This document shows positions 33,356 to 45,012 of a stretch of 64,000 nt of DNA, piece after piece. The notes beneath the pieces are model-generated. The model searched no databases. It saw only the letters and a program-made list of their open reading frames with translations, and was not told the DNA's origin. Each line of letters starts with the position of its first letter. Within the stretch, counting starts at the first letter, position 1. Made by a program: the position numbers and the translations under genes. The DNA is from Clitoria ternatea. Taxonomy: Eukaryota; Streptophyta; Magnoliopsida; Fabales; Fabaceae. The stretch is taken from positions 58,970,501 through 59,034,500 of the forward strand of contig CM075672.1 in NCBI GenBank assembly GCA_037962975.1, written 5' to 3'.

Positions 33356-36300
33356 AATCGGTAACTCACCACAAATACCTAACTCAGAAGATTGCTGTTT
33401 ACTTATCACGCGGCTGTGTTTCCACAAGCAGTCACCGACTGAATCACAATTTCACTCGGAGAAGTTTTACCACCCAACGGTTTACTGACCACACCAAAAT
33501 TTTCAGTCGGTAAAACAAAAAGGTCAGGCCCTACCTGATTACAACTTCATTAGAGGATTTAATATATTTGGGAATTTAAGTTAAAACGTACAATTTATTC
33601 CATTTTAACTCAGCCAATTCATTACTAGCAGGCACTTCCTAATTACTTGGCCGCTCGGCCCCATGCTCTCAACACCGACTGGTGTATTTACACCCTCGGT
33701 TTCCCAGACTCAAATGAGTCATTCGGTACAACTACAACTCACACAGGGTACAAACCCAAAATTGTATCACATGTATACGTGATGGGGGGTTAATCATCTA
33801 GTTGGGAGTAATCTAATAGGTAAACAACATCACCGACCCCCAAAAATATCCACTCCTGACCAATTTCTCTCGGTTTAAACACTCAGGTTTTTAAATTCTG
33901 ACTACAAGATTTCTTCCTTACACCAGAATAAACGCTCAAAAAGGCTTCCATGTGCTCCAATCAGTACCATTTGCTAGGGTTTAATTCACACAGGCACCAC
34001 GTTCGGCGTGGAAATCTTAGGTTCCTACCCATGCTTTTGGCTAAACTCACTCACTCGGAGTCTCATTTTCGTCCAGAAGGATTTTTCTCCGGGAAGATCA
34101 TTTGGTTGAATATCACAAGGGCATTAAGAATTCTACACTCGGCATCTTTCTTCGTAGAGTCGTCCAACAAGGTTCCATTCTACACGGAAGTGATACACTC
34201 TGAGACACACCACTCGAATCTCACCTGACTCAGAATGTTTCGCTCAGATACTATCCTCCTAACTTAGTAATGGTACTCTCTATGAGGTTTTACTCGGAAC
34301 ACTCTAATCCTCACTCAGCAATTTCACTCGGAATTATCCCCACTTTTACACCCTCGGAATACACTAATCCTTTCCCAAGTAAATCCTCACCTTGTAATTT
34401 AGTTTGGTTTAAAAATCCTGTTTTCCTCCTTAGGCTTACAATACCACTCGGTTAATCCTATAAAACTTACAATTCCAGTGACAGATTTGATCACCCTTCT
34501 TATTCCAATAATTAATCACCCCTTTTTGTAGCTAATTAGTACCTGACGACCTCTAATCCGCTCGGAGGCAGACATACTAAGGTCAAACAAACCCCCTATC
34601 TTCATTCTGATGCATAACCGTATAACACTCGCTTAACATAATTCTCACAATCACTCGGGACCGCCTGAAAGACTCACCATCACCATAAGTAGTTACAGCT
34701 TCACCTGCCTGACTCATGAATTGCTGCATCCAACTTATAGGATGACGTCTCATTCCTATAGGGTTACAACAATTACATGGTCACTGCAACGTGTACGCTA
34801 CCATATTACCTAAGGCAGGAAGAGTCATCTCAGAGCAGCGTACCTCACACGAACCAGACTTCACCCAACTAATATAAATTCACACGGTAGTTAATGGCAG
34901 TTCACACATATAAGTAATACATCTACATCAACATTATGCAAATCATGTCAGTCTCAATACTAATGCTCTTACTCACACCGATCAACTCGTTTAGCTGTTA
35001 CTTACTCACAAGAATCAATGGCAATTCACATGCACACGTAAGCACACGTTCATATTAACATTATCATGGGGCATCACGTAGGGCACGTCATACAGCAACA
35101 ATCATGAAAATTATTCATCACTCCTGTAAAACAAAATTAGGGCAATATTTCTTCTAACCCTTATTCCTCACAAAACCACGGCTCGGATTAAATTCTTAAC
35201 TCTCAGTTATATAATAACACCACTCACTCGGGTTCATACAATTCACTCAGGATTAGGCAATTCACAATATCACATATGCTATAACACACCATGAGCTTCA
35301 GCAACAACACTAATGTACATACAGACACTCAATCAGATGTCACACCAATTATTCATGGTTATATCATTGTTTACTATAGCATACATCATAATCATAACAC
35401 TTTGCACTTGACATATACATACGCCCATCCAATCAGATTTACCCAAATCAACTCCAACTACATTAAGGGTTTCGTTCACAATATCACATTCACACATTTA
35501 CATAGTTCACACTGAGCTCATTTATTCTCATAAGTGCACGCACAGTCATTCAATCAGAAATTGTACTTATAACACGCATTCATCCAGTCGGCGAATCAGA
35601 TGTATACGATGTGTTCGCCAGGAGTCCAACTCCAATGCACTCGGCGTTTGCCTTGGGTCCAACCCAAGGACTTCCATTAGGCATCCAATGCTCATGCTCC
35701 AAGCATGGCCTCGAGTCCAACTCGGAGGTCTTTTAGGATTAATTTCAGAATCCTCAATATCCCACGCATTCATCTGATTGCCCACTCGGAAGAGCATCCG
35801 ACGCTGATACACTCCATTATAAATCACATACAGCTCTTATTCGCTGACTCACAGCATAAGTCACTCAGCATTCTTATTCACACACATATATATATATCCT
35901 TTAGACGGGTATCATCACAACGATTCACAATTAATATCTATCATACTATCCGGGTGTTGCATGCATCACTAAGCAATCATACACAGATCACCTATTTCAA
36001 TCATCAACAACTATCATATTTCGAATATAGAGCAATACATAAAAGCACTTCACCCAGAATCTATCCAAGATAAATATATCCATCAATCATTCACTTAGTT
36101 ATCATAGACCAGGAATCAAGACTCTATCATGATCTAATTATTCAATCAGGGTTCACACCTAATCACCTATATCATATATCACGCAAGGTTCATGTGCTAG
36201 GTTACAAAATATCCATCACAATTAGCATTCGGCAGCAATGGTGACACTCCTATTTTACAAGTATTCAGTCAGTATTCATAGAATTATTAGCATGCATTCG

Positions 36301-36918
36301 TGGACGGAATCGTACAATCACTAAACAGTTTACAACGCCACAATCCAGGAGTCGCATGCATCATTACGCAATCATAGTGCAGCTACCAACACATCTCACA
36401 CACAACACATCACATGTTAATCATTCAAACCTCAATGAGCTACTACGCAATTGTTCTACTCGGCTCAACAACTCACAAGGTTAATAAACTATCAGATTTA
36501 GAATCCCTAAGGGGCCATTATTCCTATTGGTCTAGCATTTAGTCATCACTCACTTGGTTTCCTCAATCGCCACTGAGACGCAACCCCAATTTTAACATAC
36601 TTCCGACCTCACCTTCACTCACTTATTACACACCTAGATTTTCAACCTAGGAACTACAACCCATCCCTTATACTGCAAATCACATACTTCATGTATCATT
36701 TATTTGTCACACGTTCAAATTTCTCAACAAGGCACAAGCGTACAACCACACCATTCATAGTCAGCATATACCAATTTCAACATATATCATCACCCGAGTC
36801 ATAATTGGACAGGTATTAACATACAATAGAATATCATAAGCAATCTAGGACAAACTGGCATAATATACTCAACCACCCACAAACAGTAGGCAAACCTTGG
36901 CCATGGACCTTTTGGTCT
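33356..36918. other. E4 interior, non-coding, CACTCGG-rich
   Basis: No Gag, protease, RT or integrase motif on either strand. The first 2 kb is studded with CACTCGG and variants. A tight cluster of five hairpins with a T-CCA-A core lies at 35621-35728. The E5 interior is homologous. Confidence 0.85.
35621..35728. repeat. E4 cluster of five hairpins with a CCA loop
   Basis: Stems and start positions: GGAGT/ACTCC at 35621, CCTTGGGT/ACCCAAGG at 35651, GCAT/ATGC at 35681, CATGCT/AGCATG at 35693, and CGAGT/ACTCG at 35712. All have loop CCA closed by a T-A pair. Stems are unrelated to one another. Confidence 0.85.
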
Positions 36919-36930
36919 GCTCTGATACCA
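36919..36930 (-). promoter_or_regulatory. E4 primer-binding site (initiator tRNA-Met)
   Basis: Minus strand TGGTATCAGAGC, three bases from the 5' LTR. Same primer type as E1. Confidence 0.93.
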
Positions 36931-36933
36931 AAA

Positions 36934-39900
36934 TGTAACACCTTATTTACTTACGACTAATAATTCCAAAAATATGAGAAAATTTTTCACAAAAGCAGGC
37001 ACGTATTATTCGATATAGAAGGAGGCAGGCAAGGGAAGAATGAAGAGCATTCATACGCATATAGCAACCTACAGAGAAGCTAAGACTGGGACCGGCTCAT
37101 TGGGTTTATCGTAACACACCAACAATGGGCGGATTACACAACACCGTTTGCTCGCTCAGACGGGGTCTGACACCGTCCAGGCGGAGTATGGTAATGCAGC
37201 AGCGGATAGAGGGAATTCCACAAGGAAAGCTTTCCTTCGAGTAACACTGGTCACTCAATAGGAGGAAATAGATAAGGGGAAGATGTTAATACATTCACAC
37301 ACGTAGCACTCGGTAGAAGGGCGGAGTTCGAATCATCCTACCTGGTTAGGCGGGGTATGTTTGTCCTGGGCGGACTCCAGGGCGAAGGTGACCCGCTTAA
37401 CCGTTGCCTCACACCGCCTAAACGATGTGTGACAATGCAACATCAGACGTGAAACTCTTCAAGTAAACCTTACATTAGCGTCTATTCGTTCCTACGGGCT
37501 GATCCTTTCTCAGAGAACGCTGGGCGTCCAGCTTCAGAGGACAGGTAAGGGAAGAAGAAGGGAGATATACATATGTAGGAGTAGTTTGTGAAGGAAAGAG
37601 GAAGTGATTACACCGCCGTCCAGTTCGGCAAGGCACAACAACGCCTGGACGGACTACATCACAACGTTCACTCACTCAGGCGATGTCCAACACCGCCCAG
37701 CGAGACATAATAATGCGACAACGGAGGAGGGAGGTACAAGGCGGAGTCTCACGTTGATATCTGCTTGCTTCAGCATGGTTCCACGCGCTTGGGCGAACCG
37801 TCCTAGTTACTTGGGCGAGATATGACACCGCCTAAGCGAGATCAGCACAACGCCCCTCCAACATAAACACAAGGTAATTTCTCAATCGGATATGGACAAG
37901 GGTTCACTCGGTAAATCCTCACGCTCGCACTGCACTCGGGAAAATGGGAAGTTACAGTGTACATATGCAGTTGTAGGTTGTGGAGGAAGGAGGAGCCTGA
38001 ACCTATTCCGCCCAACTCAACTAATTATGACAACGCCTGGGCGGACTCAACCACAACGCCCAAATCAGGGGTCAACACCGGTGTCTGGATTGCATTGGCA
38101 TCACGACGGAGAGGAGAGGTAATTGAATGGTGTCCCATTTTAACAACTACTCGCTCCAGCGCGAGTCCTCACGCTTGGGCGAATTGCCCCCATACTTCGG
38201 GCGGGGTACGACTCCGCCCAAACGTATCCGACATAAGTCTTCCTAAAGACAATTCATAATTCACTCAGACTTGGCTATAGCCTGCTCAATCATGCTGTCC
38301 CTGCGTATCCATTAAAGCACAATTATGAAACAAGGTAGCACATAGCATGTCACACACAAAACTATACATCCATATATATATATAAGAGCGTATGTCAACA
38401 TTTACAACACAAAATCGGATTTCTCCTTGTCCATAAGGTTCTATTTATCCCAAAACACTAACATCCGACATGAACCAGTCAGGGCTTAATCTAACATCGC
38501 CTTAATTAAGCCTTCCAGATGCATCAACACTTTGCTCAGCGTTCCAGCTCTGCTTCTGATCCTCATCACGAGAGACATTCACTGAAAAATGGCCACTGCA
38601 GGGGTGAGCTTTTACATGTAAAATGATACTCACAGACTCGGTATCAGCGTCAGTACACACTCCTGCCATCATTCAACCTTTCTCAAGTAACCAAGCTCAT
38701 GCAGTCCAAACAACATTCATGCCACACATAATACACAGAGTTTATTTCCACATCCATACATATATTCATGCACTCGGAGTTCCTACGCACATATACATTC
38801 ATGCATTCAAAATCATACACATATACATACATAGATTTATACATCACCACAATCGGCCTTATATCTATATGCATGCCTGCGGATCCGGCTCGGGTAAAGA
38901 CTCTCAGTTACGGTCCCCTTTTCCTCTGGCCCCTCGTCCCTCAGCTCTTACCAGGTGGCACCGGCCTCCCACGGCGTCTCGAGACTCTCTTCTCTAGCTC
39001 CTACGGCTACCACGAGCACTATCAGGATCTAGCCAGGGTTGGTAACTGGAAGTCGTTCCCTTGGGGTTCTTGACCTTCTATGGGTCGCCCCACTCTCACT
39101 CATGCAACTAACACATTTATTAACACACATCATCACGCCACAAACACCTTCTCCGTAGCCATTAAGCAAGAACGGATTTCCCCACATTACTCGTATTCAT
39201 TTAGTCAATCACACCAACGCATGTTACAATCGGTCATCAGACTAGCAACACTGAACAAACCATTTAAGAGCATGCACATACATATTTTCTATAGTGACAA
39301 GAAAATAGATCCATGCATATCATTCATCATCATCATCCACTAACAGGCTACACCATCCCCATGAAATCACTATCAGAATCTTAAGTCATGCATCAGTTTT
39401 AATGATTATGAATACATGCACACACACACACCCACACTCAGCAGTACGTTCATCCAGTACCGTTCATGGACCATGCATTCGACATGCAATCACCCCCTAC
39501 CTTTAGAAGAACCTCAGAAACCTTTCCGTTCTTGTCGTTGGGTCCGATGTCCTTCTCCTGGTTCGTTCGGTCTTCCTTGACTCTGTCGTATCCTGCGCCT
39601 GATTCTGGGATGGAGTGTAGTCCATTCTCCAGTACTGAAATCAAGATCTCCAGGAGCGAAGAGTAAGATAGAGGAAGAAGGAGGATGGAGACGAAGAGAG
39701 AAAAGTAGAGGATGAAGTGACGGAGGAAGGAGTCTGAAGGGATAGTGTGTATGTCCTTAACCATAGGCTTACGTTTTTATATATATGTATATGCGCACGA
39801 GTAAGAGAAGAGTGGGATGGGAGAGTGTGAGCCCAGCAGCCACGCGCACTCCACCCCATCCCCTGACCACCACCATTTTTCATATTTTAATGGCTTAAAT

Positions 39901-40000
39901 CTACTTGGTTATATAAAATTAACAGTTATTTTCTATTTGAAATCAAGTCTTAATGGTTTATTCTTCATTCGGCATTTAGTTTCAAAACTGGGATGTTACA
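36934..40000 (-). repeat. E4 5' LTR
   Basis: Same 3067-bp length as its partner with scattered single-base differences. Confidence 0.95.
39775..39786 (-). promoter_or_regulatory. E4 LTR TATA box
   Basis: Sense ATATATATAAAAA in the 5' LTR. Copies: 33091-33102 in the other LTR and 48313-48324 and 55237-55248 in E5. Confidence 0.65.
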
Positions 40001-40017
40001 GCTTGTCCTCAAGCAAA

Positions 40018-41167
40018 AGTAACAAAACATCAAAGTGGAAAGGAAGATTTGTTTTAATCATAGCTATGCATAAGAAAAGAAGCATTAAAACACATATATA
40101 TACAAATGATAGATCTTGGCTTCAATTAAAATCCATCAAAGCAAATACTCAAGTTTGCAAAGCACTAAATTATTAAAAGTAACTAGTGACTGTGAAAACA
40201 AAGAATCCAATCAATATCTTAAAGATGAGTATTTCCCTCTTGCCATCACTGATCACGTGTTAGTCAGTATTTCATTTCAAAAGAACAAACACTTAAACAA
40301 CAAGGATCTATAGGTCTTCAAAAGGGTTATAATTAGGCTAGGCTAAACAATAAAATCCATTGTTTTTCTATGAATTCAATGAGCATGCTAAGAAGACCAA
40401 AAATCATGATATTTGTACATACTTAGCTTGCCTAGTCATGCCAATTTTTGTTTCCTCTAGCTCATGCATTGTTTTTCATTTCATTCTCAAATTCCTTTTC
40501 TCATGACATTCTTTTCTTTCTATGATTTCAATTTAGGAATTTTTCTTTTTCTTTTCATTTTCACTTTTCTTAACAACCATTTATTTCTTGCCATTTAAAT
40601 CCATCAAGCATAACATAACCTTCTTTATATACAACATATCAAGTTCCTTATTCTTTTAGCATTCTATACAGGTAGGGATTTAAATTTTTAATCATGCTAT
40701 AGATAAAGGTTTTAGAACAAAATTTTTTAGCTGAAAGGGGTTACAACAAAATGGAGTTCAATTTATGTACAAGTTAGCTTTTTGGCTTTGGCTTAACCTA
40801 TTTCTGCATAAAATTGCCTTTATCATTTCCTTACTTATTTAAGTGATGTTTTCTGGCAGAAATCATGCAATATAACTTCATAATAATTAAAGATCTCTCA
40901 GTGTTTCAGATTCACCCACTCACCTGGTTAAAAGGCCTGATTCCTTTATTTAAACAACAAAAAGTTCAAACATCATTCAGTTACCTCATAACTTAAGATT
41001 CACTAAATTTTAATTAAAATCAACCATGATACTGACATTTCAAAATGAAGTTGCTTTTTAACTTATGCATCCTATGATTATTCACCATCTTTAATCCACT
41101 TTAGTTCTTTTTAACTACTAACTAAGTGCAAAAGGTATATTCACATAATATCAAAAGAAATACCGCG

Positions 41168-41203
<36 letters not shown>

Positions 41204-41442
41204 ACACTAGTGGGTAACTATATAATCCAAAACAAAATGTATACCAAAAACTATAAACTTCTATAAGTAAGTGTAAATGCAAACTGAAATAAGATATTGA
41301 AAGTAAAAACTGAAAGTAAAGGACTGAAAGTAAATAAACAAATCAAAACAAAGGCACCCATATGGAGTATCCATCAGTCATCAACCACAATCTTGCTGAC
41401 AACTTGATCCAACTAAGCCTCGAACTCTGTATCACCCTCCTA
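40018..41442 (-). other. E3 spacer between env-like gene and polypurine tract
   Basis: AT-rich, no recognised frame. Contains an (AT)n microsatellite at 41170-41201. Confidence 0.7.
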
Positions 41443-42801
41443 CTACTGTAAAGTGGCTTGAGGAGCTGTCTCAACTGGTACTGACTCAGTAGCTGCCTCA
41501 GGCTCTAATGCTATAGTAGTAGGTATCTTTGCAACTTGCTTAGTCACTATAAGTGCAGGTGAAAATGCTACTGGCTCAGTCACTTGCTTTGATGGGTTTG
41601 CCTCCTCCGGTAGGATAGGACTGTCCCAAGTAACATTATCCTTAAACTCATACAGGGCTATGAATAGGCCAGTTTGATGACTGTAGTAGCTGGCGCGGTA
41701 CAGGTAAAGCAATCTTCAGTGAAGAACAACCTATTGTTGCTATATGTGAGTGAGATGAGCCAAGAGAAGAGGATCAGTAATAGGTGGTGGAGGTACTGGT
41801 GGTGCCATAGGTATAACTGGTGGTGCTACAGATACTAGTGAAGCAGGAGGTAGAGGTGGTAGTGGTACATCTAGCTGAGCAGGTACTGGTCGAGTGTAAA
41901 ACTACTGCATGAAGCGTCTGTTAATGGAAGGTTTGATAGGTCTAGTCGGCTGGACTTCAACATCATAGGCCGCGCAAAATCCAGTGATGAAGGCAGGGAA
42001 CCCTAGACTTTCCTTCACTTTCTGTCCTGATGTTATGGTCTTGACGTCCATGTGGGTAAATTTATGAATTTCGTCCTGGATGACTCGGGCTATATCCACA
42101 AGAGAGCGGGGAGAGAGAATGGTCTTCAGAAGATGACACTTCTAGTATGTAAGATCTGATACATGATCATTTGGGGTCATATTAGCTAATAAAAATGCAG
42201 TCCAGATGCTGGTGAGAAGGTTTATATCCTTCCTAAGAATGAGGAAAGGATTATGGTTGCCTTGGCCCATCTGAAAGTGGTGACTGGGAAGGCAAAAGGT
42301 GTTCTCTAACACCTCTGTCTAGTAAAATTCATTATGCTCTCTCATGAAATGGTAGCTATAGGATTCTGCCTACTCTGGTGTCAATGGACTCTCTAGATGC
42401 TCATTAACAGTCTCCTTATTGTATGATATCCAAACACCTCTCATAAAGGTCCTATAATCTCCAAAGCTATCTTTGGGCCAAGCATTTGCATAAAATTCCC
42501 TTACAATTTCAAGATCAAACTCAGGGTTGGGATTGGCCAACCTTAGCCATTTCCTATCCCGAAGAACTCCTATGAAATCATCACATTCACTTTGCCTTAA
42601 ATCAACTCTTCACTAGGTTATGAAATTCCAGTGTTGAATTTCTTTAAATCTCTTCGCTCTATCTTTATCTCTGAATCTTTGGTTCCTAGGTGGCGAAGGC
42701 TCGGAGGTGTGTTATCATTTGGCACGCTTATTGCGTGGTGGATTGGAGGAACTTAGGTTGGTGGAAGTGGGAGGTGGTCTGGTAGTCTTAGTACATGCCA
42801 T
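41443..42801 (-). pseudogene. E3 env-like gene of Athila type
   Basis: The third gene of some Athila elements, with the domain annotated in databases as a putative plant transposon protein; its function is unproven. It starts MACTKTTRPPPTSTN at 42801 but stops after 28 codons. Later pieces in other frames include REFYANAWPKDSFGDYRTF, HHFQMGQGNHNPFLILR, AFLLANMTPNDHVSDL and IARVIQDEIHKFTHMDVKT, with a P-rich tail containing PPLPPASLVSVAPP. I see no convincing membrane segment. Multiple stops and shifts make it inactive. Confidence 0.8.
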
Positions 42802-44870
42802 CCTGAAATGCAGCAAAAATTGCCTAATACAATGTATATAATTTAGAAATTAAGCACAAGTTAAAGGAATATGGACATTCAACCAACAATTCATAAGTTC
42901 ATTAATATTTTGCAGAAATCAGTCCCTAAAATGTAAGCAAATTATGTCATTCAAGCTTCAATCATGATAAAAAATGTATAAATGGAAGTCTCATTCAATT
43001 TACAATGGTTCAAGCTTTGAGTTCAAGAAAAACAAACTTCACATGCAAAGTGAACTCCTATTCAAAATAGTTAGAAACCATCTATTCACATTACACGCAC
43101 TTCATAACAACACCATCAAGTTTAGGGAAGTTTCCAACAGAAACAGAACACACCATTTGCTTCCACCATTGGAAAATACAATTATGAAAAACAAAAAACA
43201 CAACAGCACCTAAAACACAATGCATCTTCCTATCAAAGTTTTAAACATCATACTGCAATAATGGAGACGGTACAATAAATCATAGGCTCATGCATGTTAA
43301 CTTTTGAACGTCTAAAGAAAACAAAGCATGAAGGAGAGAAGGAGAAGAAAAGAAATATTTCACGGATGGGGAAAAAAGGGAAAGAAGGAAACTTACTTGT
43401 GTAAAATGGAAGAGAGAAAAAGCTCAAGGAGGAAGATAATGGGGGTTAGGGCAGAATGCACTTAGAGGGGAGAAGCACAGGGGAGAGGTCCTTTTTGAAG
43501 AAATGAAAGTGTAACTGTTCAATGAGCTTTAAAATGATTTTAAAAATAAATCACATGATGAATCACTTGAGCGAGTTTAAGTACAGAATCTCAGGAGTCG
43601 TATTTTTGCTTAAGCACATCAAAATAGCTTGGGCCAAATTTAAACAGAAGCAACTTTTTAATTTATCTCGCTTAAGCGCAACGATTTACTTAAGTAAGTT
43701 TTTCATAGAATAGTTTCCAAAAGGTATTCACTCAGGCGAGCTAAAAGGCGCTTATGCGAAATAACATGAAAGTCACCCCTGATACTTCTCACTTTTTCGC
43801 TTAAGCGGATGGAAATCGTCTAAGCAAAAATTTGGAAGAAACATTTTCAATTGTATTCGCTTGAGTTATTCTTATTTTGCTTGGGTGAAATTTTAACAGA
43901 ATCACTTTTCCTTGCATTTGCTCAAGCGAAGTAGAGTTCACTTGGGCGAGAGAAATAAAACTTAACCCTTGTTACTTCCTCATTTCCCTCGCTAGAGCCA
44001 ATTTATTTCGCTCAAGCTAAATTTTAACAGAATCAATTTCGCTTGTCCTCGCTTAAGCAATGATATTTTGTTTAGGCGAATTTCATCGAGAACATATCTA
44101 ACATGAATTCGCTTTGGTGAAATAAACTTGGCTTGAGTGATACTAAACTTTAAAAAATTTTGCTTGAGCGGATAGCCACGTCGCTTGAGCAATTTTAGTA
44201 GAATAGCATTTAATGAAGATTTATATGAAATTCACTTGAGCAAAGATAGTTTAGCTTGAGCGAAACAGTCACTTTTTGCACTTTCTTGAATTTTAACAAT
44301 GTACCTAATTGAGTTTCTTCAAAATGCTTGAGACTTGACCATTTCACAATTATAGAGTAACTTTGAATCATCAATTGAAGTGTACCAAAGATGAATTGAA
44401 AAATACAATCATATCAGACCAAGTATCATGAATTCAACTAACAACTTATTGCATTCAACGTCAATTTTTAAACAAATTCATGATTATATGATCAAAGCTT
44501 GCATTTTGACACATTAGCACTAAAATAATCATGAACTCAATCCAAACTCCACAAGCAAGCACATTTTGTTAGTCTTATTACTAACTTCAATTATACATCA
44601 ATTTAGTACCAAACTTGCATGTGTTTTTCATCATTCTCAAATTAATTCCACAATTCATCATAAGTATCATTAATTATATAGCAATTTCAGCAATCATGCA
44701 ATCAACATTTAAACATCGTTCTCCTAAAAGTTTTCCTATTCCTTCTCATCACTTCCCAATCAATCATCAATGCATTAAGCAACTCTTAAACATGACTAAA
44801 CTTACAATTCTCATACAAAAACACACAAAAAGCAATAAAACACCGGGTTGCCTCCCAGGAAGCGCTTGTT
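42802..44870 (-). other. E3 spacer between pol and env-like gene
   Basis: Contains the second E3 palindrome array (43550-44260) and, downstream of it in sense, a pyrimidine-rich stretch and a CAAGTAAGT sequence (near 43395) that could be a 5' splice site. The conserved post-pol stretch GGGAGGCAACCCG (sense) lies near 44850. Confidence 0.65.
43550..44260. repeat. CGCTTRAGCG palindrome array upstream of env-like gene
   Basis: Roughly twenty diverged copies of TCGCTTAAGCG, GCTCAAGCGAA and similar in 700 bp. The motif is the one found in E3 U3, but flanking spacers are not obviously homologous. Confidence 0.8.
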
Positions 44871-45012
44871 TTACATTATTAGCTCAACACCTTTAGAATT
44901 TTCAGGGATCATGTAAGTGGATGAGCATGGTAAGCCTCTCCACTTCACTACAAGATGTGGCTGTAGTCTTTGTCGATTGACAGTCCAAGTTCTTTTTGAA
45001 ATAGGGTCTTGC
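44871..45012 (-). pseudogene. E3 end of pol (integrase C terminus)
   Basis: RTWTVNRQRLQPHL resembles the end of Athila integrase. It connects to 55461 once E5 is removed. Confidence 0.7.

Larger units (their letters stand above)
30250..40000 (-). mobile_element. E4: non-coding (LARD-like) Tekay-type element
   Basis: LTRs of identical length, 3067 bp each (30250-33316 and 36934-40000), begin TGTAACACC and end TGTTACA. Target duplication GCTTG at 30245-30249 and 40001-40005. The 3.6-kb interior has a primer site and polypurine tract but no gag or pol. The LTRs differ by about one base or fewer per 60, so this is among the youngest insertions here. It must rely on proteins from a coding relative. 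Confidence 0.95.
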
